A stretch of 64,000 bases of DNA, taken from NCBI GenBank assembly GCA_013289685.1, contig JABCZL010000007.1:124001-188000 (forward strand), given 5' to 3'. Origin of the DNA: Acidobacteriota bacterium (lineage in GTDB: Bacteria > Acidobacteriota > Terriglobia > Terriglobales > Acidobacteriaceae). Position numbers and translations under genes: made by a program. The notes under the pieces are model-generated. The model worked only from the letters and a program-made list of their open reading frames with translations. It was not told where the DNA came from and did no database searches. Positions 36,506-44,881 of the stretch are shown piece by piece; position 1 is the first letter of the stretch; each line of letters opens with the position of its first letter.

Positions 36506-37198
36506 TCATTTGGGGACCTCGAAGCGGTAGCCGGCGCCGCGCACGGTTTTCAGATAGCGCGGGTTCTCGGGGTCGGGCTCGATTTTCTCGCGGATGCGGC
36601 GGACGTAGACGTCGACCGAGCGCGGAGTGACGTACGCGGTGTCGCGCCAGACGGAGTCGAGCAGATGATCGCGGCTGAAGACGCGTCCCTTGTGGCGGGC
36701 GAAGTAATCGAGCAGGCGGAACTCGGTGGCGGTGGTGGGAACCAGCGTTCCTCGGACCATCAGGGTCATGGCCGAAGGATCGATTTCGATATCGCCAACT
36801 TTCATGGGGCTGGGCGGCAGGGGGCGCTCGAAGCGGCGCAGCACGGCTTTGACGCGGGCCACGAGTTCGCGCGGGCTGAAGGGCTTGGCGATATAGTCGT
36901 CAGCGCCGAGTTCGAGGCCAAGAACGCGGTCGGCTTCGCTGCTCTTCGCGGTCAGGAAAATCACGGGCACCGAAGCGAGGCCGGGCGTCTGGCGAATGGT
37001 GCGGCAGATTTCCAGACCGTCCTTGCCGGGGACCATGATGTCGAGGACGAAGAGCGCGGGGCGCTGGCGTTCGGCGTCGGCCAGGACGTTGGCGCCGGTG
37101 GGATAAACGCGCACGGTGAAGCCTTCGTTTTCCAGGTGATGGCGGACCAGGCGAGAGATATCGGGGTCGTCTTCGACGACGAACAGGCTTGGTTTCAC
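36506..37198 (-). CDS. phoB: PhoB-type response regulator
   Basis: The protein has 230 residues from GTG 37198 (VKPSLFVVEDDPD), which gives the standard receiver N-terminus. No Shine-Dalgarno is seen; TACAAT stands close upstream. The receiver has acidic residues E9/D10/D11, phospho-acceptor D53 in FVLDIMVPG, and Lys in DDYIAKPFSPREL. The C-terminal OmpR/PhoB winged helix includes TEFRLLDYFARHKGRVFSR and SVDVYVRRIREKIE, ending GAGYRFE. It probably activates Pho genes when phosphorylated by the kinase at 34636-36396. It is the first gene of phoB-phoR-phoU. Confidence 0.92.
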   Translation of the reverse strand: MKPSLFVVEDDPDISRLVRHHLENEGFTVRVYPTGANVLADAERQRPALFVLDIMVPGKDGLEICRTIRQTPGLASVPVIFLTAKSSEADRVLGLELGADDYIAKPFSPRELVARVKAVLRRFERPLPPSPMKVGDIEIDPSAMTLMVRGTLVPTTATEFRLLDYFARHKGRVFSRDHLLDSVWRDTAYVTPRSVDVYVRRIREKIEPDPENPRYLKTVRGAGYRFEVPK

Positions 37199-37271
37199 GG
37201 GATTATTGTAAATGGAAAGCAGTTGACGGTTACCACTTGTCGGTTGGCAGCGGCCTTGCGAGGGTCGAATT

Positions 37272-39383
37272 TCATCGGATTGTAACAATCAGGTTGGCGG
37301 CGCGGTCGAGGTGGAAAGTTTTTCCGGGAGGGATGACGGTGGTGGCGCTGTATTCGGTGATGATGGCCGGGCCGGGGTATCGCTTGCGGGAATGGAGGTC
37401 GTCTCGAAGGTAGATCTTCGTGGGAAGTTTCCTGTTTTCGAATAGGACTGGGACTTCGGGCGGGGAGAGCCTGCCGAGCTTTGCTCGGCCTGGACGGCCG
37501 AGGGCGGCCGTCCCCACATGGGCTGGTTTCTCCACATGACGTGTGGTGGATTTGAGCACTGCGCGGAGGCGGAGAGTCACTAGCTCTAGTTCGCGATCGG
37601 GGTGGGCATAGCCGTAGCGACGATGGTGTTCTTGCTGGAAGTCGCGCAGAAGATTTTTGGTGAAGGGAATGTTCAGTTCGTATCCCTGGCCGCGGTAGCG
37701 GAGATCGACGCTGCGGTTGTAGATCGGACTTCCTTGCCATTTTTCCTGGCGAAAATCTTTGGCGGCGGTTTTTTGGAGCTCGGTTAATTCACGATTCAAT
37801 TGCTCGGCCGGAATTTTGCCGGAGACGCGCCACAGCACGGTGCGGGAATAATCTTTCACTACATCGCTGGCGAGGATGCCGAGAGCGGAAAGCGCGCCGG
37901 GAAGCGCGGGGACGATGACATGCGGGATGCTGAGGGCTTCGGCGAGGGCGCAGGCGTGCAGACCTCCAGCGCCGCCGAAGGCGACGAGGGCGAAGCGGCG
38001 AGGGTCGCGGCCGCGCTCGATGGAAACGACGCGGATGGCTTTCTCCATGGTCGCGTTGACTACGCGGATTACGCCCGCGGCGAATTTTTCCAATGACAGG
38101 TTGGAGTTTTGTTTTTTCAGCCACTCTTGCGTGAGGCGGCGTGTGCGCGCGAGATCGAGCGTGAAGTCTCCGCCGAGAAATCTGGTGGGCTGGAGGCGGC
38201 CGAGGAGGAGATTTGCATCGGTCACCGTTGGCTGGGTGCCGCTTCCGTAGCAGATGGGGCCGGGATCGGCTCCGGCGGATTCGGGGCCGACGCGGAGGAC
38301 ACCGGCGGCATCGAAGCGGGCGAGCGAGCCTCCACCGGCGCCGACGGTGTGGATGTCGAGCATGGGGACGCTGATGGGCAAGCCAGCGATGTGGGCGTCG
38401 GTGGCGGTTTTGATTTCACCTTCGACGAGAGAGACGTCGGTGGAGGTGCCTCCCATGTCGAAGGCGATGATGCGGTCGAAGCCGCTGGCGCGGGCGGTGG
38501 CGGCGGCGCCGACGACGCCTCCGGCGGGTCCGGAGAGGACGGTGCGGACGGGTTCGCGGGCGGCGGTCGAGAGGGCGGTGATGCCTCCGCTGGATTGCAT
38601 GACGAAGATGCGGGGACCGGCTTCCGGTTTTCGGCTTCCGGCTTCCGGAGCACGACGAGCGGGGATTTTCGGAAGCCGAGAGCCGGAAGCCGGAAGCCTC
38701 GCCTCTAAGTTTTCTAAATAACGGTGCATGACTGGCTGAAGGTAGGCGCTGATGACTACGGTTGAGGCGCGTTCGTATTCGCGGAATTCGGGGAGGATTT
38801 GGTGGGAGATGGAGAGCGGGACGGGTAGCGAGGTCAGTGCTTCGGCGACGGCTTCTTCATTCTTTGAATTTGCGAACGAAAACAGCAACGAGATGGCTAC
38901 GGATTGCGGCTTTGCGGCGGAGAGTTGTGCCGAGAGAGTCTGCAGTTCTTGCGGCGTGGGAGCGGTCAGGATTTTGCCGTCGCTGGCGGTGCGTTCGTTG
39001 ATGCCGAAGCGGAGATCTTTGGGGACTAGCGGGGCGATGCGGTCGAAGAAGAAGTCGTAGAGTTTGGGGCGGGCCTGGCGTCCGATCTCGATGGCGTCTT
39101 CGAATCCGGCGGTGGTGACGAGGGCGGTGCGGGCGCCTTTGCGCTCGAGCAGCGTGTTGGTGCCAACGGTGGTGCCGTGGAGGAGGATGAGGTCTCCGGT
39201 GGGCGCGGTCTTCTCTCCGATGATTTGGCGGAGGGCTCCGACGATGGCTTGGGAAGGGTCGGCGGGTGTGGAGAAAACTTTCAGCATGCGGAGGCGGCCG
39301 GTGACCGGATCGATCCAAACGCAGTCGGTGAAGGTGCCGCCGGTGTCGATGGCGATGCGGAGAGGTTGGGGGCGGCGGGGCAT
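37272..39383 (-). CDS. hyuA: Hydantoinase A / oxoprolinase family protein carrying two repeat insertions
   Basis: The protein has 703 residues. The N-terminal actin-like nucleotide-binding domain starts IAIDTGGTFTDCVWID. Further family segments are LLHGTTVGTNTLLERKGA, MQSSGGITALSTAARE, VLSGPAGGVVGAAA, FDMGGTSTDVSLVEGE, and FGGAGGLHACALAE. Such proteins are the A subunit of ATP-dependent N-methylhydantoinase or acetone carboxylase-like complexes and normally work with an HyuB partner, which is not present here. Residues 229-255 (RLPASGSRLPKIPARRAPEA and on) and about 622-637 are encoded by palindromic spacer-type repeats and interrupt regions that are otherwise family-like. The frame stays open, so the protein may still be made; activity is doubtful. 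Confidence 0.85.
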   Translation of the reverse strand: MPRRPQPLRIAIDTGGTFTDCVWIDPVTGRLRMLKVFSTPADPSQAIVGALRQIIGEKTAPTGDLILLHGTTVGTNTLLERKGARTALVTTAGFEDAIEIGRQARPKLYDFFFDRIAPLVPKDLRFGINERTASDGKILTAPTPQELQTLSAQLSAAKPQSVAISLLFSFANSKNEEAVAEALTSLPVPLSISHQILPEFREYERASTVVISAYLQPVMHRYLENLEARLPASGSRLPKIPARRAPEAGSRKPEAGPRIFVMQSSGGITALSTAAREPVRTVLSGPAGGVVGAAATARASGFDRIIAFDMGGTSTDVSLVEGEIKTATDAHIAGLPISVPMLDIHTVGAGGGSLARFDAAGVLRVGPESAGADPGPICYGSGTQPTVTDANLLLGRLQPTRFLGGDFTLDLARTRRLTQEWLKKQNSNLSLEKFAAGVIRVVNATMEKAIRVVSIERGRDPRRFALVAFGGAGGLHACALAEALSIPHVIVPALPGALSALGILASDVVKDYSRTVLWRVSGKIPAEQLNRELTELQKTAAKDFRQEKWQGSPIYNRSVDLRYRGQGYELNIPFTKNLLRDFQQEHHRRYGYAHPDRELELVTLRLRAVLKSTTRHVEKPAHVGTAALGRPGRAKLGRLSPPEVPVLFENRKLPTKIYLRDDLHSRKRYPGPAIITEYSATTVIPPGKTFHLDRAANLIVTIR
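37473..37520. repeat. Dispersed repeat E inside hyuA
   Basis: Two small hairpins in tandem: GCCGAGC/GCTCGGC and GGACGGCC/GGCCGTCC, followed by CCACAT. The second hairpin and its CACAT tail resemble the spacer element at 50001-50028 (ACAGCC/GGCTGT then TACAT) and the CCGTCCCCACAT at about 40567. Confidence 0.6.
38618..38699. repeat. Dispersed repeat D (CTTCCGG) inside hyuA
   Basis: The left arm CTTCCGGTTTTCGGCTTCCG is answered by the inverted right arm GAGAGCCGGAAGCCGGAAGC, with about 30 bases between. The element is about 82 bp and in frame. A similar array GGCTTCCGGCTTCCGGCTTC lies in a true spacer at 44705-44730. Confidence 0.75.
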
Positions 39384-39494
39384 GGCGAGTGGAGAGCTAG
39401 ATTAACATCAGGGAAATCCCACCCTTCGCAAAAAACGGCGAGACATGGGCCGTTGTACTATGGTTTCCCGCAAATACCGAGCGGAGAGATCAAA

Positions 39495-40544
39495 ATGCTG
39501 GCGACTGACAAGCAATTGGGCAAACACAGAGTTGAGTTTCTTGACAGACTCACGCAAAGGGAAGTTCACGATCTTGCGACAAATCCGAATCTCCGGATTC
39601 TCCAGACGGCCAGGCCAGTATCGCCCCAAACTTGGGAGCTACTGAACCAGAGTCTATTTGCACTTCGACCCGATGTCGAACTCAGGGTCTATGGTTTCTA
39701 CTCCTCGACGTGCGACCTGTCATTCGTCAAAGGAATGAACAACGTTCGTCGGTTCTCAGCGGACTGCTTGATGATGGCTGTTGGGATCGAACACCTGGCG
39801 GCGTTGGAGATCCTTGAGGAACTCCACGTCGGTATTTTCGCTCTTGAGAGCTTTGATTTCTTGTCGTCCCTGCCGAGTGGACTTAAGTCCTTGACGCTAG
39901 GCCCGACGAGGTCCAAGAAACCTCAATTGAAGGGATTAGGCCGTTTTAACTTACTGCGCAAGCTTTGTCTGGCAGGACAGCAAAACGGAATTGCCGCTGT
40001 CGCCGATCTTCAATGCCTTGAACAGTTAAGCCTGCGTGCAATCAGCACTCCTAGTCTCGAATATGTATCGAGTTTGCCTAACTTGTGGTCACTAGAGATC
40101 GTGCTCGGCGGCATCAGGAACCTATCTGCGATTTCGGGCAAAGAAAGCATCAAGTACCTTGAGCTTTGCCGGATTCGAGAACTATCTGACATCAGCGTCA
40201 TTTCATCGTTGGTGGGGCTGCAATACCTAGAGCTACGGGAGTTGCGGAACGTCACTGATATTCCTGACTTGTCCCGACTGCCCCAACTACGGAAGATGGC
40301 GTTAGACAATATGAAAGGCCTGAAAGACGTGTGTGCAATTGGAACGGCCCCAGCCCTCGAAGAATTCCTTCACATCGCAGCTCAGGGTTTTCTGCCAGCG
40401 CAGTACGACGATCTGCTCAAGTTGCCTTCGCTGAGACAGGTTCACATCGGGTTCTGTAGCAAACGCAAGAATGATCAGTTTGAGATCCTCGTCAGACAAT
40501 CTGGAAGAACTCAGTATCAGCGGACTGAGTTCGTGTTTCGATGA
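39495..40544 (+). CDS. Leucine-rich repeat protein, probably acquired
   Basis: The protein has 349 residues from ATG 39495, with GGAGAGA five bases upstream. No signal peptide or membrane segment is seen. The central part (about residues 90-300) holds a series of irregular leucine-rich repeats spaced about 22 residues apart. Examples are LEILEELHVGIFALESFDFL, LPNLWSLEIVLGGIRNLSAI, LVGLQYLELRELRNVTDI and LPQLRKMALDNMKGLKDV. Such repeats bind proteins; the partner is unknown. GC content is lower than in the neighbours and codon use differs, suggesting transfer. It lies between hyuA and sucA, convergent with sucA at a distance of 49 bases. It resembles cytosolic LRR proteins of uncertain role. 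Confidence 0.75.
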   Translation: MLATDKQLGKHRVEFLDRLTQREVHDLATNPNLRILQTARPVSPQTWELLNQSLFALRPDVELRVYGFYSSTCDLSFVKGMNNVRRFSADCLMMAVGIEHLAALEILEELHVGIFALESFDFLSSLPSGLKSLTLGPTRSKKPQLKGLGRFNLLRKLCLAGQQNGIAAVADLQCLEQLSLRAISTPSLEYVSSLPNLWSLEIVLGGIRNLSAISGKESIKYLELCRIRELSDISVISSLVGLQYLELRELRNVTDIPDLSRLPQLRKMALDNMKGLKDVCAIGTAPALEEFLHIAAQGFLPAQYDDLLKLPSLRQVHIGFCSKRKNDQFEILVRQSGRTQYQRTEFVFR

Positions 40545-40593
40545 CGTCTTTAGTAAGCGCAAACCCGCCCGTCCCCACATAAGCAAATGCAAA

Positions 40594-43095
40594 TTACTTC
40601 GTGGTGAAGGCCAGGGTCAGCAACGTTTTCTGTTCTACTTCGTGGGCCTTCGCGCTTCCCGTGGCGGGGCTGGGGCCGGAGCTGCGTTTTACGCTCAGGA
40701 CTGGGCGGTCGCCGGCTATGCGCTTCAGGCGGGGGAGCATGTTGAATAGTGCGCCCATATTCGCGGGCTCTTCCTGGACCCAGACGATGTCGGCGTTTTT
40801 GCCGTGGCGGTCGAACTCGGCGACGACCTCTGCTTCCGGGAACGGGTAGAGCTGTTCTAAGAAGACGATGGCGGTAGTGGTGTCTTTTCTTTTTTTGCGT
40901 TCGTTCTGAAGTTCGTGGCCGATTTTTCCGGTGCAGATCAGGATGCGGTCGGCTTCGCCGACTTCGGTGTCGGGGATGACGGTTAAAAAACTCTTGTGGG
41001 TGAAGTCGGCAATCGGCGAGCTGGCGTCGGGATGGCGCAACATGCTCTTTGGAGTGAACACGACTAAGGGCTTGCGCCAGTGGCGCAGGGCCTGGCGGCG
41101 CAGAAGATGGAAATACTGCGCGGCATTGCTGGGCTGCGCGATCTGAATATTGTGTTTGGCGGCGAGTTGGATGAAGCGCTCGATTCTCGCGCTGGAATGT
41201 TCCGGTCCCTGGCCTTCGTAGCCATGCGGGAGCAGCATCACGAGGCCGGAGAGCAGGTTCCATTTGGCTTCTCCGGCGCTGATGAACTGGTCGATGATGG
41301 CTTGCGCGACGTTGACGAAGTCGCCGAACTGGGCTTCCCACAGGACTAACGATTCGGGATAGTCGCGGCTGTATCCGTATTCGAAGCCGAGGACGCCCGC
41401 CTCGGAGAGCGTGGAGTTGTAGATTTCGCAGCGGGCCTGGCCGGGCGCGATATTTTCGAGCGGCACGTATTCGTTCTCGTTTTCGATGTCGGTGAGGACG
41501 GAGTGGCGCTGGTTGAAAGTGCCGCGGCGGGAGTCCTGGCCGCTGAAGCGGACATGCGTGCCCGCCTTCACGAGGCTGGCGAAGGCGAGGGCTTCGGCCA
41601 TGCCGTAGTCAACGGGACGCTTACCGGCGCCCATCTCGGCGCGCTGCTCGAGAAGCTTCTTCACTTTTGGGTGAATGTGAAATCCTTCGGGATACGTGGT
41701 GAGGCGGGTGCTGAGCTCGGATGTTTCGTCCTGCGAGAGTCCGGTTTCGACTTCGTATTCGGGCCGGTAGAGGCCTCCGAAGTAGTTATTCCAATACTGC
41801 GGCAGGTCGCGCATCAGCGGTTTGTGCTTGATGCTGCCGGCTTGTTTCTGCGCGGCTTCGAACTCGGCCTTGATGGTGGCGGCTTGCGCTGGCGCGTCGG
41901 TGGCGCCGACGTCGTCGGCGTAGATTTCCCAGAGTGGCGGATGCTCTTTAATTTTCTTATAGAGAAGTGGCTGGGTGATCGTCGGATCGTCGACCTCGCT
42001 GTGGCCGTGACGGCGGTAGCCCATTAAATCGATGACCACGTCGGTGCCGAACTTGTAGCGATACTCGGTGGCGATGCGGGCGACGCGGACGACGGCGTCA
42101 ACGTCTTCGCCATTGACGTGGAAGATGGGAATGGACTGGCGGCGCGCGATGCAGGCGGCAAAGCGCGTGGAGTGCTCTTCGGTGTAACTCGTCGTGAAGC
42201 CGAGAAGATTGTTGACGATGACGTGAATGGTCCCGCCAACCGTGAAGCCGGGGAGGTCTGCGTAGTTCATGGTCTCGGCGAGGATGCCTTGTCCGGCGAA
42301 GGCGGCGTCGCCGTGGACTAAGAGCGGGAGATATTTTTCGCGTCCGCCTTCGCCGGTGCGATCCTGCTTGGCGCGGGTGCGGCCGACGGTCACGGGATCG
42401 ACGGCTTCGAGGTGGCTGGGATTCGAGACGAGATGGATGTGAACCTTGCCGCCGCTTCTAGTTGTGTATTCGCCGGTCGCGCCCATGTGATATTTCACGT
42501 CACCGGAACCGAGAACGCTGCGCGGGTCGACGTCTTCAAATCCGGCGAAAATTTCCTGGGGCGGGCGTTGGGCGACATGGGCGATGACGTTGAGGCGGCC
42601 GCGGTGGCTCATGCCCATGACTAATTCGGCAGCGCCGCGCTGGGCGGCGGTGTCGAGAACTTCGTCGACCAGCGGGATGAGCGCGGTCACTCCTTCGAGC
42701 GAGAAACGTTTGCTGCCGAGATAACGTTGCTGCATGACCTGCTCGAAGACGTCGGCGCGGATGAGCAGGTCGAGGATGCGAGCTTGATCTTCTTGCGGAG
42801 GCTCACCTTCCATCTGCTCGTAAATCCAGCGGCGGCGATCGGGGGAGTAGATGTGGTTGATTTCGACGCCGATGGTGCTGGAGTAGATGGCGCGGGCTTC
42901 GCGGGCGTACTCGCCGTCGGTTTCCAGTTCGGGCGCTTCACGGGGGCGGAGGAAGCCGAGGGGGTCGAGGTCGCCTTCGAGGTATCCCCACTGGCGATAG
43001 GCGTTGAAGACGCGCTCGCGCTCGGGGTTGGAGCCGTTGGTTTCTGCGACGGCGGCGCGGGAGCCGCCGTTGGAAGTCTTGGTTTTCGGAGTCAT
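40594..43095 (-). CDS. sucA: 2-oxoglutarate dehydrogenase E1 component
   Basis: The protein has 833 residues from ATG 43095 (MTPKTKTSNGG); the open frame continues 67 codons upstream but through repeat-rich spacer. ThDP-binding segments are HGDAAFAGQGILAETMN and then GGTIHVIVNNLLGFTTSYTE. The active-site region GMSHRGRLNVIAH and the C-terminal VWVQEEPANMGA are typical for SucA. It is about 100 residues shorter than E. coli SucA (933). It decarboxylates 2-oxoglutarate and passes succinyl to a lipoyl E2. No sucB or lpd is adjacent, so it must use partners encoded elsewhere; the lpd at 7085-8524 is one candidate. Confidence 0.92.
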   Translation of the reverse strand: MTPKTKTSNGGSRAAVAETNGSNPERERVFNAYRQWGYLEGDLDPLGFLRPREAPELETDGEYAREARAIYSSTIGVEINHIYSPDRRRWIYEQMEGEPPQEDQARILDLLIRADVFEQVMQQRYLGSKRFSLEGVTALIPLVDEVLDTAAQRGAAELVMGMSHRGRLNVIAHVAQRPPQEIFAGFEDVDPRSVLGSGDVKYHMGATGEYTTRSGGKVHIHLVSNPSHLEAVDPVTVGRTRAKQDRTGEGGREKYLPLLVHGDAAFAGQGILAETMNYADLPGFTVGGTIHVIVNNLLGFTTSYTEEHSTRFAACIARRQSIPIFHVNGEDVDAVVRVARIATEYRYKFGTDVVIDLMGYRRHGHSEVDDPTITQPLLYKKIKEHPPLWEIYADDVGATDAPAQAATIKAEFEAAQKQAGSIKHKPLMRDLPQYWNNYFGGLYRPEYEVETGLSQDETSELSTRLTTYPEGFHIHPKVKKLLEQRAEMGAGKRPVDYGMAEALAFASLVKAGTHVRFSGQDSRRGTFNQRHSVLTDIENENEYVPLENIAPGQARCEIYNSTLSEAGVLGFEYGYSRDYPESLVLWEAQFGDFVNVAQAIIDQFISAGEAKWNLLSGLVMLLPHGYEGQGPEHSSARIERFIQLAAKHNIQIAQPSNAAQYFHLLRRQALRHWRKPLVVFTPKSMLRHPDASSPIADFTHKSFLTVIPDTEVGEADRILICTGKIGHELQNERKKRKDTTTAIVFLEQLYPFPEAEVVAEFDRHGKNADIVWVQEEPANMGALFNMLPRLKRIAGDRPVLSVKRSSGPSPATGSAKAHEVEQKTLLTLAFTTK

Positions 43096-43591
43096 GATTT
43101 CGGTTACAAGAGTGCAGATACTAGGATAAAGGATGCGGGGGTGGACGCGCAGGATTCGGGAGTGAAAAGGCAACCCTTTAACCACGGAGGACACAGGGGA
43201 CACTGAGGAAATCCCCACCCTTCGACTCCGCTCAGGGGGAGAGAGCAGATTCCTCGGTTGCCGTCGCATTCGCTCCGGCTGCCCTCGGAATGACAAACGT
43301 ATCTAGTGGGTCGGAAGGACAAAGCATCTACTTCGGCTGGTAGGACAAGGGACCTACTCCGGCCCGGAATGACGCGCCGGTCCTGGACCGCTCTTAGGTC
43401 AACAGAAAATCGACGTTTGTGGCGTAGAATCTTCTCTCCGTGAAAATGGGCAAGCCTGCTGTGGTGTTCGGGCCGCTGGTGCTGGCGTTGGAACCCGAAG
43501 GACCCGGAGCAAATTCCGGTTGGGTTTCCTTTCCATTCCGTGAGTCCGAGCCGGTTTCGGGTTACAGTAGATAGCAACGAATTTCTGACCT
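43096..43591. other. Noncoding spacer of repeat fragments between sucA and the RND adaptor
   Basis: 496 bases without a convincing gene. It contains a degenerate repeat B (about 43178-43207), a half-copy of repeat A (AAATCCCCACCCTTCGACTC at about 43208), and several short GGAATGACR/GGAAGGAC-type repeats between 43285 and 43380. Both flanking genes read outward, so promoters for sucA and the efflux operon must be here. No consensus promoter stands out. Confidence 0.6.
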
Positions 43592-44701
43592 ATGGCAAAC
43601 AACTTTCAGGAATTGGCGACAAGGGGCATGCTGGCCGCAAGTTTGGCGGCAAGTGTGATTGCAGTCGGATGCTCGGGCAAAGCTGCTCCGAATGCTCAAG
43701 CAGGCGGACCGGGCGGCATGCCGGTTAAGGTGCTGGAGGCGCGGGCGGTACCGGTCAACGATGCGAGCGAGTACGTGGCCACGCTGAAATCGCGGGATTC
43801 GGCTGTGATCATGCCGCAGGTCGAAGGGCAGATCACGCAGATTTTCGTGCATTCGGGCGAGCGAGTCGCAGCGGGCGGTCCGATGATCGAGATCGATCCT
43901 CTGAAGCAGCAGGCCACGGTGAAGAGCCAGGAGAGCGCGCGGGCGGCGCAAGAAGCGCAACTGAGTTGGGCGAAGAAGCAGTATGACCGCGCCCAGGGTC
44001 TTGCGGCCGCGGGCGTGGTGAGCAAGCAGGATCTCGATCAGGCGAAGTCGGCCATGGACGCTGCTCAGGCGCAGTTGGACGCGCTCGATGCCACGGTGAA
44101 TGAACAGCAGGTGCAGTTGCACTACTACAGGGTGGTGGCGCTGCGCAGCGGGATTGTGGGCGATGTTCCGGTACACGTGGGCGACCGGGTAACCACGACG
44201 ACGGTTTTGACCACGATCGATCAGCCGGGAAGCCTGGAAGCGTACGTGTATGTGCCGATCGAGCATTCCTCGCAGTTGAAGATGAATCTGCCGGTGCAGG
44301 TGATTGACAGCGATGGCAAGGTACTGGCCGACTCACGGATCAGCTTTATTTCTCCGCAAGTGGATAGCACGACGCAGACGGTGCTGGTGAAGGCGCGCAT
44401 CGCCAATGGGAACGATGCGTTGCGGCAGTCGCAGTTTATTCGGGCGCGGGTGGTGTGGGGAACGCACAAGAATCCGCAGGTTCCGATCCTCGCGGTGTCG
44501 CGGCTGGGCGGTCAGTATTTTGCGTTTGTCGCGGAACCGCAGAACGGCGGCTCGTTCGTGGCCCGGCAGAAACCTTTGACCATCGGACAAACCGTGGGCA
44601 ACGACTACGAAGTGCAGGGCGGGATCAATGCCGGGGATAAGGTGATTATTTCCGGGACGCAGTTTCTGGTGGACGGGGTGCCGGTGATTCCGATGAGCTG
44701 A
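43592..44701 (+). CDS. RND efflux periplasmic adaptor lipoprotein
   Basis: The protein has 369 residues. The signal peptide ends in lipobox IAVGC, so C27 is probably acylated. The membrane-fusion-protein layout is clear: a lipoyl half (VEGQITQIFVHSGERVAAGG), a coiled-coil hairpin rich in Ala/Gln/Lys (residues about 110-170, QESARAAQEAQLSWAKKQYD), the second lipoyl half (VVALRSGIVGDV), and beta-barrel and membrane-proximal domains. It would connect the inner-membrane pump at 44882-48004 to an outer-membrane channel. The pump gene follows after 180 bases. No TolC-like gene is in the cluster. Confidence 0.92.
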   Translation: MANNFQELATRGMLAASLAASVIAVGCSGKAAPNAQAGGPGGMPVKVLEARAVPVNDASEYVATLKSRDSAVIMPQVEGQITQIFVHSGERVAAGGPMIEIDPLKQQATVKSQESARAAQEAQLSWAKKQYDRAQGLAAAGVVSKQDLDQAKSAMDAAQAQLDALDATVNEQQVQLHYYRVVALRSGIVGDVPVHVGDRVTTTTVLTTIDQPGSLEAYVYVPIEHSSQLKMNLPVQVIDSDGKVLADSRISFISPQVDSTTQTVLVKARIANGNDALRQSQFIRARVVWGTHKNPQVPILAVSRLGGQYFAFVAEPQNGGSFVARQKPLTIGQTVGNDYEVQGGINAGDKVIISGTQFLVDGVPVIPMS

Positions 44702-44704
44702 CGC

Positions 44705-44730
44705 GGGCTTCCGGCTTCCGGCTTCCGGTT
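44705..44730. repeat. Dispersed repeat D (CTTCCGG array)
   Basis: Direct repeats of GGCTTCC/CTTCCGG immediately after the adaptor stop. The same array, as an inverted pair, is found inside hyuA at 38618-38699. Confidence 0.7.
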
Positions 44731-44881
44731 CTTAAAGACTTCCGAATTGAGCACTTAGCAATTGGCATTTAGCACTTAGCCATTTGAGTGCGATGCCGAA
44801 GACCTGCTACACGGGGTGGCCAAATGATGAATGCCGCGTGCTGATTGCTCGCGTTATCCGGTGTGAGGGGAACAGGTTCTC

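Noticed and set aside
33580..37198. Incomplete pho operon as evidence for gene loss
   Set aside because: pst genes are often unlinked to phoBR; absence from this window proves nothing.
43096..43296. 67-codon N-terminal extension of sucA
   Set aside because: It runs through repeat A and B fragments and similar peptides arise from the same repeats elsewhere; the start at 43095 fits the family.
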